NCBI GenBank assembly: GCA_910578115.1
Contig: CAJTPO010000012.1
Span: forward strand, 43,317-107,316
From: an uncultured Lachnospiraceae bacterium
Lineage (GTDB): Bacteria > Bacillota > Clostridia > Lachnospirales > Lachnospiraceae
DNA length: 64,000 bases
Reading direction: 5' to 3'
Shown here in pieces: positions 1 to 7,740 of the stretch. The notes under the pieces were generated by a model that was not told the origin of the DNA, searched no databases, and worked only from the letters and a program-made list of their open reading frames with translations. Made by a program: the position numbers and the translations under genes. Each line of letters starts with the position of its first letter. Position 1 is the stretch's first letter.

Positions 1-74
1 CACAAAATGGTCATACGGTTTTGCCGCTTCCGCACCCTGGCAGAAATCGGGATAAGGCTTAAAAAACTTTTCAT
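1..74 (-). CDS. ABC transporter permease, FtsX/MacB-like, N-terminus only
   Basis: Only the first 24 codons are inside the window; the gene runs off the left edge. The ATG (72-74) overlaps the TGA of the upstream ATP-binding gene in an ATGA arrangement, so the two are translationally coupled. The visible start (MKSFLSLIPISARVRK) is a short basic amphipathic N-terminus typical of FtsX-type permeases that pair with LolD-like ATPases. The role is inferred mainly from the partner gene: the membrane half of an antimicrobial-peptide or lipid exporter. Confidence 0.7.
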   Translation of the reverse strand, partial: MKSFLSLIPISARVRKRQNRMTIL

Positions 75-754
75 TCGCGGCACCTCCCCAAATCAGTCAG
101 CACACCATCCGCTACCTGCAGGATCCGGTCTGCGCTCTGTGCAATGCTTCTGTTATGCGTAATCATAATAATGGTCTGCTCATACTTTCTTGACGCCTCT
201 TTTAACAGGGCAATGACTTCGCTGCTGTTCTGCGTGTCAAGATTGCCCGTCGGCTCATCTGCCAGGATCAGCGACGGGCGCGTGATCAGGGCGCGCCCGA
301 TTGCCACGCGCTGCTGCTGTCCGCCGGATAACTGGGTCGGCAAATGGTTACGGCGTTCCTGCAGATTAAGAACGGTAAGCAGTTCTTCCAGATATTTTCT
401 GTCCGGCTTCTGATAGTCAAGCAGCACCGGGAACATAATATTCTGCTCCACGGTAAGCTCCGGCACCAGATTGAACGCCTGAAATATAAATCCGATATTC
501 CTGCGGCGGAAAACGGTAAGTTTGCTGTCATTCATGGCAAAAATTTCCTTGCCGCCAATCGTGACTTTGCCGGAGTCAGGCGTGTCAAGCGCGCCGATCA
601 TATTGAGCAGCGTACTTTTGCCGGAGCCGGATTCTCCAACAATGGCCACATACTCGCCCTTTGGAACGGAAAAGCTGACCTGTTTCAAGGCATGTACGGC
701 TGTTTCGCCGCTTCCGTAAGTTTTACAGATATTGTTGACTTCCAATAAGTTCAT
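71..754 (-). CDS. ABC transporter ATP-binding protein (LolD/MacB/BceA-like)
   Basis: A 227-residue ATPase. Walker A is GESGSGKS (about residues 40-47), the Q-loop follows FIFQAFNL, the signature is LSGGQQQRV, Walker B is LILADEPTG and the switch histidine is in ITHN. This is the full length of the family that powers FtsX-type permeases (MacB, LolD, BceA). It lies downstream of a two-component system and immediately upstream of the permease, which starts inside its stop codon. This is the usual layout of peptide-antibiotic sensing and detoxification modules. The start ATG at 754 has a GAGGTG ribosome site. The exported substrate cannot be told from sequence. Confidence 0.93.
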   Translation of the reverse strand: MNLLEVNNICKTYGSGETAVHALKQVSFSVPKGEYVAIVGESGSGKSTLLNMIGALDTPDSGKVTIGGKEIFAMNDSKLTVFRRRNIGFIFQAFNLVPELTVEQNIMFPVLLDYQKPDRKYLEELLTVLNLQERRNHLPTQLSGGQQQRVAIGRALITRPSLILADEPTGNLDTQNSSEVIALLKEASRKYEQTIIMITHNRSIAQSADRILQVADGVLTDLGRCRE

Positions 755-786
755 GTGTAAACACCTCTTTCTGTTTTGATAGCCCC

Positions 787-840
787 AATATAGCAGCGCA
801 ATCCTACATCAATATTACAGGCAGCCTACAATTTTGTAGG
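787..840 (-). promoter_or_regulatory. Promoter of the ABC genes with two operator-like repeats
   Basis: On the minus strand a -10 box TATATT (787-792) lies below two related dyads. One is perfect, CCTACAA-TT-TTGTAGG (825-840); the other is imperfect, 803-821 (CCTAC...ACAGG), and covers the -35 position, where no good -35 hexamer is seen. A weak -35 under tandem dyads is what is expected of a promoter activated by an OmpR-type regulator such as the one at 1891-2577. The assignment to that regulator is inference. Confidence 0.5.
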
Positions 841-850
841 GATATGATAT

Positions 851-1882
851 TCAAATCAGAAAATTGATCGTGAAAGAGGTGCCCGCTCCCAACATACTGT
901 CAACTTCAATCGTTCCGTTGTGGGCCTCCACAATCGCCTTTGTCAGTGACAGGCCAAGCCCAATCCCCTGTGTATCTTTGGAGAAGCGGCTCCGGTAAAA
1001 CCGCTTAAAGATATGATGCAGATCCTCCGGGTGTATGCCGCTACCGTTATCCTTGACGGTGATCTGGACAATAGAAGGAAACGCCCGCCACTCGATACGG
1101 ATCATGCCGCCTTTTTCCGTGTGGTCAAGGGCGTTCTTCACAAGGTTGCCGACAGCTTCCATGATCCAGTTACGGTCACATAACAGTGTCACTTCTTCCC
1201 TGCCCGACAGGCAGATTTCTTTTCCCTCCTGTCCGGCGCGGAACAGAAACTGTTTTTTTATGTCCTCCGCAAGTTCTGACACATTCTCTAAAGTCATATC
1301 CAGCAGAATCGTACCCGCATCCAGTTTCGTGATCTTCAAAAGGCTTTGTACCAGTGTTTCTATACGGTCAAGCTCCTGCTCGGACAGAAGACTGAATTCC
1401 TGTATTGTTGAAAGCTCTTTTTCTTTTGCTTCGTCCTGTATCAGCCCATTATAAATATTCAGGGCGGCAAGCGGCGTTTTTAACTGGTGCGAAATGTCGG
1501 ATATCGTATTGCGCAGAAATTTCTTTGCGTTTTTTTCATTTTCCGCGTGGGCGTTTAAGATTGCAACGAGAGAATTCACCTCATGGAACAGCCTGTATAG
1601 TTCGCCCTCGTCGTTGCACTCAATGGAAACACTTTTGTTGCCGGCTATATATTCTGTAATCTGCGATATGGCATTTTCCATGATTTTATGCTGCTCCCTG
1701 AAATACCCGTAGCAAAGCAGCAATATGACAGCCCCCATACACAAGCCGCATACTATGATATAATCCGCCGCATTCTTAACATGAAGCCTTACCAATGCCG
1801 CTGCAATCAGCACAAAACCCAGCACACAGAATAAAATACCGCCAAAAAGAAACTGAATCTTTCGGTTCGCAAATATTCTCAT
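851..1882 (-). CDS. Sensor histidine kinase, two membrane segments, BceS/VanS-like
   Basis: A 343-residue membrane kinase. Two membrane segments (about 10-32 and 40-60) are separated by only a few residues, as in intramembrane-sensing kinases that read out a partner ABC transporter. A HAMP-like linker precedes the phosphoacceptor helix (SDISHQLKTPL, His132). The N-box (NLVKNALDH), the G1 box (DNGSGI) and GIGLGLSL complete the ATPase domain. The ATG at 1882 was chosen over upstream codons because it has a GAGGTG site and lies 8 bases after the regulator's stop. It forms an operon with the regulator upstream and the ABC exporter downstream. Confidence 0.9.
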   Translation of the reverse strand: MRIFANRKIQFLFGGILFCVLGFVLIAAALVRLHVKNAADYIIVCGLCMGAVILLLCYGYFREQHKIMENAISQITEYIAGNKSVSIECNDEGELYRLFHEVNSLVAILNAHAENEKNAKKFLRNTISDISHQLKTPLAALNIYNGLIQDEAKEKELSTIQEFSLLSEQELDRIETLVQSLLKITKLDAGTILLDMTLENVSELAEDIKKQFLFRAGQEGKEICLSGREEVTLLCDRNWIMEAVGNLVKNALDHTEKGGMIRIEWRAFPSIVQITVKDNGSGIHPEDLHHIFKRFYRSRFSKDTQGIGLGLSLTKAIVEAHNGTIEVDSMLGAGTSFTINFLI

Positions 1883-1890
1883 CCCACACC

Positions 1891-2577
1891 TCAATCTGCC
1901 GTATTCCACTTGTAACCCATGCCGCGAACGGTAACAATCCTTTTGGGTTCTCCCGGATTGTCCTCAATTTTTGTGCGAAGTCTGCGGATATAAACGGTAA
2001 GAGAACTATTGTCGATATAATTTTCGCTGCAATCCCATAGCTTTCCTAAAATATGTTCCGGGGAAAGGATCTGGTCGGGGTTTTCCATGAACAGGCATAA
2101 TAATTTATATTCACCAGCAGTCAGGTCAAGCAGCTTCCCTCGCTTATAAACCTCACCTTTTAGAAGTCTTACGCTTAGATCATTGGAGTTCAGCTCTGTA
2201 GCAGCGGTATTGAAATTTTCACTCCTGCGGAGTAATGCGTTAATCCTTGACATAAATATTGCAAGTTTGAAAGGTTTTGTTATATAATCGTCGCCCCCTA
2301 TATCAAGCCCCATAATAACATCTGTCTCTTCATCGGCAGCAGTCAGAAATATGACAGGCACTTTTGAAGTCAGACGTATCTTTCTGCAGAAATCAAAGCC
2401 GGAACCATCGGGAAGCGATACATCCAGAATGACCAAATCATATTGATCCTTTCCCCATAAGGTATCAGCTTCCAGTATGGTACGGGCAACGTCTATTTCA
2501 TATCCCTCTTTTCTTACGGCAAAGGACAATCCGTTGATCAAACTCAAATCATCTTCCAGTAAAAATAATCGTTTCAT
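1891..2577 (-). CDS. OmpR-family response regulator
   Basis: A 228-residue regulator. The receiver domain occupies residues 1-115 (acidic EDD at 8-10, phosphoacceptor Asp52 in VILDVSLPDG, Lys in TKPF) and a winged-helix DNA-binding domain follows (LTAGEYKLLCLF, then VRGMGYKW at the end). It is the cognate partner of the kinase directly downstream. The start at MKRLFLLEDD (2577) has an AGGAAAGAGG ribosome site, better than the in-frame start 15 codons upstream. The likely target is the repeat-bearing promoter in front of the ABC genes at 787-840. Confidence 0.93.
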   Translation of the reverse strand: MKRLFLLEDDLSLINGLSFAVRKEGYEIDVARTILEADTLWGKDQYDLVILDVSLPDGSGFDFCRKIRLTSKVPVIFLTAADEETDVIMGLDIGGDDYITKPFKLAIFMSRINALLRRSENFNTAATELNSNDLSVRLLKGEVYKRGKLLDLTAGEYKLLCLFMENPDQILSPEHILGKLWDCSENYIDNSSLTVYIRRLRTKIEDNPGEPKRIVTVRGMGYKWNTAD

Positions 2578-2955
2578 TTGCTGTACCTCTTTCCTTGTTT
2601 TGTTCTTCTGTCCTTTCTTCATGCTGTATCAGTATATAATTATACGCGAACAGTCGAATAATAACAAATTCTTAATTGTGGATTATTTTGGCTGACTGAT
2701 AGAATGGTGTCGACATATTCCAGAAGAAAGATGATCATTAAAATATAATAATCGATAGATTGCATATTATTGGGGGATGCATGGGGCAAAAGGTCTGTAA
2801 ATATGGAATGCAAATCAGAAACGCAGTGCAGAAATTCCGACTGTGCTGTAAGTACAGGAATCACCATAATTCTTGATACAGACACAGCCGTCACGACCGG
2901 GAACCACATATACTTTTCCTTCTTCATTTTGTCAACAGGAATAAAATGGTGGTTC
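2578..2955. other. Intergenic stretch, no convincing gene
   Basis: A 378-base gap between two minus-strand genes. A minus-strand frame from ATG 2927 to 2640 encodes 95 partly hydrophobic residues (two possible membrane spans). It has no clear ribosome site and resembles no family I recognise, so it is not called as a gene. The part near 2640-2690 is AT-rich and probably holds the promoter of the response regulator. Confidence 0.4.
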
Positions 2956-4068
2956 CTAAATAAATTTCTTCTCAAACTTTCGCATCATGGTTTCAAACGG
3001 TCCATTTTTGAATCTCAGAAAAATACAGCTCAGGAGAATCACAAAGACCGCAACCATGACATCCCCGCATGGAATTGCCCCAATATCTATGGAAGACCTG
3101 TCTATACCGGCTACCTGCAATCCCCATCCGGCTGTAATTTGAATTACATACAATGTAAGTGACAGCTTTCCCACGCTGCAAAACGGCTTCAGAAACATTC
3201 CATATGCCTTTTCGACCAGACAGAAAATTCCCAGCAAAATAAGCGAACCACCTGTACCGGCCAACAATTCACAGGCAGAACCGCCCTGCGGCATAGAAAT
3301 AAAAAGCATCTGCCACATGATCGGCTGTGTGTTATATGGCCACATAGCAAAAGCATCAATCTCTGCATTCACAATCGCCGGATTCTGCAAAGCCCATTCC
3401 ATATACGACTGATAAATTCCCGGCAGCACAAAAAATTCCACCAGCTTCACCGGTATCAAAATGACGATGCCCGCCGCAATAAATCTTATTACAGTGCCCG
3501 TTTTATGCAAATCCAGGCGCCCAATCGCCATCCCTGCAAGAAAAACAGGTGCCCAGGCCAAAGCCGATCCGGGCCCGCCGGCAATATCACTCAAAAGCGC
3601 GGCGCCTTCAAGCAGGCTCATACCAATCAGCATCAACGGCGGGCATATCACAAATGCAACCCCGGATAAAATAAACAGCTTTGTTGTTGAGAAGTGTATA
3701 AACGGGAGCATCAGCAGATACAGCATGGCATAGGCTGTCAAAACTACTGCAAACGGCCCGTTCAGCAAAATCAGCAAATACCCCGCCAAATCAATAAACA
3801 CAGAGCGAACCAGAATACGTGTATTCAAAAATTTTCTTTCGGCGTTTCCTTCTAATATCCTCTGTGTCATGATCGTATAGGAAATACCGGAACACAACAT
3901 GAATAAAATCATCGTATTTCCAGACACAAAACTATTCCACTGATTTAATGCAAAATGCTGAATATACATTCCCATAACCGCCAGTCCCCGAACTGCGTCC
4001 AAAGCCAGAAGCCTTTTGGATTCTTTTACTGCGGGCAGTTTCTTTCCCGCTGTTGCTCTTTCATTCAT
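2956..4068 (-). CDS. Multi-pass membrane protein, DUF418/DUF1624-like (heparan acetyltransferase-like)
   Basis: 370 residues with about ten hydrophobic segments. The N-terminal signature RLLALDAVRGLAVMGM followed by a QHF motif is typical of membrane acyltransferase-like proteins of the DUF1624/DUF418 group. The C-terminus (FKNGPFETMMRKFEKKF) resembles the DUF418 end. Members of this fold are thought to move acyl groups to extracytoplasmic sugars, but few have a known substrate. An AAGGAGG site precedes ATG 4068. It is transcribed away from the AgrA/AgrC-like pair and need not be functionally tied to it. Confidence 0.65.
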   Translation of the reverse strand: MNERATAGKKLPAVKESKRLLALDAVRGLAVMGMYIQHFALNQWNSFVSGNTMILFMLCSGISYTIMTQRILEGNAERKFLNTRILVRSVFIDLAGYLLILLNGPFAVVLTAYAMLYLLMLPFIHFSTTKLFILSGVAFVICPPLMLIGMSLLEGAALLSDIAGGPGSALAWAPVFLAGMAIGRLDLHKTGTVIRFIAAGIVILIPVKLVEFFVLPGIYQSYMEWALQNPAIVNAEIDAFAMWPYNTQPIMWQMLFISMPQGGSACELLAGTGGSLILLGIFCLVEKAYGMFLKPFCSVGKLSLTLYVIQITAGWGLQVAGIDRSSIDIGAIPCGDVMVAVFVILLSCIFLRFKNGPFETMMRKFEKKFI

Positions 4069-4200
4069 CTAAAACATCCTCCTTATAAAAGTGTCAGGCA
4101 GCATTTATTGCTGTTGATCACCTTATCACAAAAATATTCTTTTATCTCTTTTATGTCCTCTTTCCGCTGGTTCTGTCCCGAATCTTCTACACAGATCTCA

Positions 4201-4264
4201 ATTCAGGACAGTTTCCCTTTATTCAGGACATCATCTTCTCAGAACGCACTTTTTTTGATATACT
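4201..4264 (+). promoter_or_regulatory. Direct repeats and -10 box ahead of the LytTR regulator
   Basis: The decamer ATTCAGGACA occurs twice exactly, at 4201-4210 and 4221-4230, two helical turns apart. It is followed by a poor -35 (TTCTCA, 4236-4241) and a TATACT -10 (4259-4264) with 17-base spacing. LytTR regulators of the AgrA type bind pairs of roughly 9-bp direct repeats about 21 bp apart, next to weak -35 boxes. The gene 90 bases downstream encodes such a regulator, so autoregulation is a reasonable inference. Confidence 0.55.
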
Positions 4265-4350
4265 GGTGCAATACATATTTGTCAAAACGTCAGTATAACT
4301 GTTAAATCTCATACCGGCTTTCATATTGGGAAATAAGGAAAGGTATCATT

Positions 4351-5094
4351 ATGTTAAAAATCATACTTTGCGATGATGATGATTTTACACTCAAATTGAT
4401 TCAGGGACTGTTGGAAAAAGCAATCGAGATCAGTAAAACAGAAGCACAGATTGTATGTAAAGCTTCTTCCGGCATGGATATTCTGAATTTTATTCAAAAA
4501 AACGCCGGCCCATATCTTTATTTTCTTGACTTTGATTTTGGCACAAAGGAGTTAAACGGAATCGACCTGGCCCGGAAAATTTATCAGTATGACACCGATG
4601 GCAAAATAGTCTTTGTGACAAGTCATGGCGAAAAAGGAATGACTATTCTGCAAAGCGGCGTACAGGCGTTCGGATTTATTGAAAAAGATCCCAGTCAGCA
4701 ATCTATGATCGCCTCCTTCGTCAGGTATCTGAAAATGACAATTCCTGCCCTGCGCCGGATGCCTGAACCCCCTGTACTGGAACTGCCGATCGGGATTGAT
4801 GAAACAATCTGCCTGGCTTTATCTGATATTATTTATGTGGATTCTGTCAAAACTGTTGCCCACTCCATTTGCTATCATACTTTCAACGGATCTGAAATTA
4901 CAGTCAGGGATACCATCGAACACGCCCTGAACCTTTTGGGCACGGGGTTTATCCGATGTCACCGCTCCATAATTGTAAACAAAGAACAGGTAGTTTCTGT
5001 AAAAAACGGTCTGGTCAAACTCTCCAACGGTGTCATGGTATGCTGTGCCATCGGAAAACGGAAAGAACTTATGGAGCTTTGCCTGGAAAAATAA
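4351..5094 (+). CDS. LytTR-family response regulator, AgrA-like
   Basis: 247 residues. The receiver domain covers about 1-125 (CDDDD near the start, Asp60 in the YFLDFDFG stretch). The LytTR DNA-binding domain follows, recognised by LSDIIYVDSV, the GFIRCHRSIIVN block and a KLSNG turn. It acts with the GHKL kinase encoded 23 bases downstream. No agrB/agrD-type peptide gene is visible beside the pair, so the signal is unknown. Exact direct repeats upstream (4201-4230) are a candidate self-binding site. Confidence 0.9.
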   Translation: MLKIILCDDDDFTLKLIQGLLEKAIEISKTEAQIVCKASSGMDILNFIQKNAGPYLYFLDFDFGTKELNGIDLARKIYQYDTDGKIVFVTSHGEKGMTILQSGVQAFGFIEKDPSQQSMIASFVRYLKMTIPALRRMPEPPVLELPIGIDETICLALSDIIYVDSVKTVAHSICYHTFNGSEITVRDTIEHALNLLGTGFIRCHRSIIVNKEQVVSVKNGLVKLSNGVMVCCAIGKRKELMELCLEK

Positions 5095-5117
5095 AAAGCT
5101 GATTTCAAGGAGCGAAT

Positions 5118-6644
5118 ATGATTAATATTTACGATTATGGTCCCTATATAAGTATCACCTCATTACTGTCAGGAAGCATTCTGGAGATTGCCCAATACGC
5201 GGCTTCCTTCCTCATCTGCTCTCTTTACTTCCGGGCTGTAAAACGATTCCTGAACGGCTCTTTGAAAAAAGCGGCTGTCGTTATCCTTCCGGCTCTTCAT
5301 ATTTTTTATGTTTATTCTGCAGGCATCAAAAGAGAATTCATCTTTTCCCTGTCGCTCGCCATACTGATCACTTTACAGCTCAGAATCCTTCAGCTTTTAC
5401 CCTTTCAGGCGGAAGACTATATGCTGCTGCTCTGCCTCACGCTTTTCCCGAACCGTTTATTCAACAACACCTCTGCGCTGATCGGATACCTGTGGCTCTT
5501 TGGCATTTTGTTCTTTTCCCTTTATATTACTGCCAAAATAAGTATGAAACATTTGAAAGGCAACCATTTTGCCTGTTACTTCCTTTTTATTGTGCTGTCA
5601 CTTTCTGCCTATATGTTTCACCTGGCGTGCCTTTTTGTACCATCCGTCTTTCCAGACAGCAATAGTGCAGCTTTGCTTATGATCACCATCATGACTGCCG
5701 TACTGATTCTGTCTTCAGCGACGTTTTTTATACGGTACAGATTCCATGACCAGCTTCTGCGCCTGAATCATCTTGGAAAAAAATATCAAAACATTGAAAA
5801 ATATTTTCCTTGTTTTTCTGCCCTGATCCTGTTTTTATTTATGCTGATACTGGTTCCCTTTACGGTATTGCAGCTTCACAATTCACTGATTATGTTGCTT
5901 CTTCCCTGCCTGTGTCTTGCTATTTTATATGCACAGCTTCCTTTTATTGTATTACTTTTCAAGGCAGCCTTTTATAAAGATGCGGCAACCTACCAGCAAT
6001 GGGAAAAGGAAGAAATCTCCTCTTATTATCAGACTCTCTCCTCCAGTCTTTCCGATATGCAGGCAATGCGTCACGATATTAAGAACATTTTCTTCACAAT
6101 GGGGAATTTTGTAAACGAAAGCGATAATCAGGCTATGAAAAATTTCTTTTGGGAAAAAATATATCCTTATTCCCAAAGAACAATTTCACAAAGTGAGCTG
6201 TTATCCAGACTTTATCAGATTCCTTCTGAATCGTTGCGTGCATTTTTAAACCTGAAAATCGCACAGGCCATGGAACATGGCATTACAGTTCATTTAGATG
6301 TCTGCATTTCACCGGAAAACTTTAAAACTGCGATTGATATTATTGACCTCACCAGGATTCTCGGCATTCTTCTCGACAATACGATTGAAGAAACAGCCAA
6401 AATCCCAGATGGCATCATTGAAATAGGAATCCGGAACAATCAAACTACATGTTCCTATATCATTAAAAACCCCCTCACTTTGCAGACACAGCAGACAGGG
6501 ATTCATGAGGGACAAACCACAAAAGGTAACGGCAGGGGCAATGGGCTTCTCATCGTGCAGCAACTTATATCTCAATATCCAAATGCTGTTTTAAACACAT
6601 CCATTCACGATTCTACATATATACAATGTCTGAATATTTCTTAA
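5118..6644 (+). CDS. GHKL-type sensor histidine kinase, AgrC-like
   Basis: 508 residues. The N-terminal ~290 residues contain about six to seven membrane helices. The cytoplasmic part carries the AgrC-type phosphoacceptor motif MRHDIKN, the N-box (LLDNTIEET) and a short G-box (GRGNGLLI), as in peptide-pheromone sensors. An AAGGAGC site precedes ATG 5118. It is cotranscribed with the LytTR regulator upstream. It is longer than typical AgrC because of the extended membrane region. Confidence 0.88.
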   Translation: MINIYDYGPYISITSLLSGSILEIAQYAASFLICSLYFRAVKRFLNGSLKKAAVVILPALHIFYVYSAGIKREFIFSLSLAILITLQLRILQLLPFQAEDYMLLLCLTLFPNRLFNNTSALIGYLWLFGILFFSLYITAKISMKHLKGNHFACYFLFIVLSLSAYMFHLACLFVPSVFPDSNSAALLMITIMTAVLILSSATFFIRYRFHDQLLRLNHLGKKYQNIEKYFPCFSALILFLFMLILVPFTVLQLHNSLIMLLLPCLCLAILYAQLPFIVLLFKAAFYKDAATYQQWEKEEISSYYQTLSSSLSDMQAMRHDIKNIFFTMGNFVNESDNQAMKNFFWEKIYPYSQRTISQSELLSRLYQIPSESLRAFLNLKIAQAMEHGITVHLDVCISPENFKTAIDIIDLTRILGILLDNTIEETAKIPDGIIEIGIRNNQTTCSYIIKNPLTLQTQQTGIHEGQTTKGNGRGNGLLIVQQLISQYPNAVLNTSIHDSTYIQCLNIS

Positions 6645-6649
6645 AAACC

Positions 6650-6775
6650 TTTGTATCTCTTTTCCATGCATGGCAAATGTGGCTGTGCCTGCAATTTCCA
6701 TACCTGGATAAAGTATTTCAGGATCTTTTGAAAGCAGTTTTTTCCTTTCAGGTATCCCATAAATGACGATACTCT
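6650..6775 (-). pseudogene. Relic of a DUF4179 anti-sigma gene (C-terminal part)
   Basis: Read on the minus strand, this stretch encodes EILYPGMEIAGTATFAMHG, almost the same as EMLYPGMEIAGAATFAVQG near the end of the intact DUF4179 gene at 7741-8922. It is preceded by KKLLSKDPE, matching REKLLSMNPD of the same gene. The roughly 35 codons that separate these blocks in the intact copy are missing, and no start or stop fits. It is a decayed, internally deleted paralogue lying about 1 kb from its sister. Confidence 0.75.
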
Positions 6776-6874
6776 GATCTGGTGCAGAAATTCCGATAGA
6801 TTCTGATAGAAATGTGTGTATGAACGTGGTATGCTGTTAGAGGTACGGATTGAAATGGAAAAATATCAAATCGC

Positions 6875-7087
6875 TTGTGTACCGATCCCAACAAACGAAA
6901 GCCAATGGGACGAAAATGCTCAGAGTTGGCGCAGCAGGCGTGTTGGGATTATGCCTTTGGTGATGATCAAACAATACGCAGCTGGGTAATAAGCTGTCAT
7001 AAATGCAGAGATATTTGCCCTTATAATTTAGGGACCGAAAATTCGTTTATAAAGAAGCAGCCCAATTCTGGTTCGTTTGATCAATAA
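6875..7087 (+). pseudogene. C-terminal fragment of an iron-sulfur protein (epoxyqueuosine-reductase-like)
   Basis: An open frame ending at 7087 encodes a block with CHKCRDICPYNLGTENSF. The spacing CxxCxxxCP is that of a 4Fe-4S ligand set, and RKCSELAQQACWDYAFG precedes it. This resembles the C-terminal end of double-cluster iron-sulfur proteins related to epoxyqueuosine reductase. The catalytic body is absent and there is no ribosome site, so it is a gene remnant rather than a small gene. The family label is tentative. Confidence 0.45.
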
Positions 7088-7539
7088 CCGTGGAAAACCG
7101 TTGCAAATTTATAATTTCTTTTTTCAAGACTTTTTAAAAAAGTTTTCTTAAGCTCCTGCGGCTTATAAAAGAACATTCCTTCCGACCGGCTAAGTCTCCT
7201 CTCGTCTTTTTTGATTCTTAACAGCTCCATGGTGCAGATAAAGTCTGCCGCCTGCAGCAGCCTGTACTTCTGCGGCTGGGCTTTCCTGAATTCAACATTT
7301 GAGAACCAGATAGAAAAAACTGCATTTAAAATGGCACTGAGTTCACTCTGCCCATTATCATAATAAACGGTGATCTGTTCAAAACCGGCAGCCTTTACGC
7401 TCTCTTCCAGTTTTAAGACCTGCTTATCTATATTTTTATTCTGGTCATGGAAAACAAACGTTACCAGATAGTAGGCAGGGCGTTCCTTTATCTCCCCGAA
7501 ATCTCCTGATTCATCAATAAAAATACTCAGTTTCCCCAT
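7081..7539 (-). CDS. DUF3800 protein, shorter than usual
   Basis: 152 residues starting MGKLSIFIDESGDFG, the hallmark N-terminus of DUF3800 (an RNase H-like fold, often in mobile or defence contexts). The C-terminal block has VYYDNGQSEL, LLQAADFICTMELL and the final FYKPQELKK region. Family members normally have roughly 60-70 more residues between the first strands and the VYYDNG block; here KAAGFEQ runs straight into ITVYYDNG. The start at 7539 has an AGGGGAAA site. It is probably an in-frame deletion derivative, with activity doubtful. Confidence 0.75.
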   Translation of the reverse strand: MGKLSIFIDESGDFGEIKERPAYYLVTFVFHDQNKNIDKQVLKLEESVKAAGFEQITVYYDNGQSELSAILNAVFSIWFSNVEFRKAQPQKYRLLQAADFICTMELLRIKKDERRLSRSEGMFFYKPQELKKTFLKSLEKRNYKFATVFHGY

Positions 7540-7740
7540 TTGTTTTTCCCCTGTATAATTAGAAATGGCGGGAAATTCTTCCCGCCTACGGTGATCCAAA
7601 GAGCTTCCGCCCAGACCAAAACTGTGTAATGCATCACAGTCTTATTCTATTCACATCATACCAGATTTATACTGGCAACGCAAGTTATAAAGACGGATTT
7701 AGACCAAATCTAATTTCTTTACAAAAATCTCCGTAACCAG

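Noticed and set aside
2640..2975. Minus-strand frame of 111 codons with hydrophobic stretches
   Set aside because: The best internal ATG (2927) lacks a ribosome site, the frame overlaps the end of the upstream gene, and no family is recognised.
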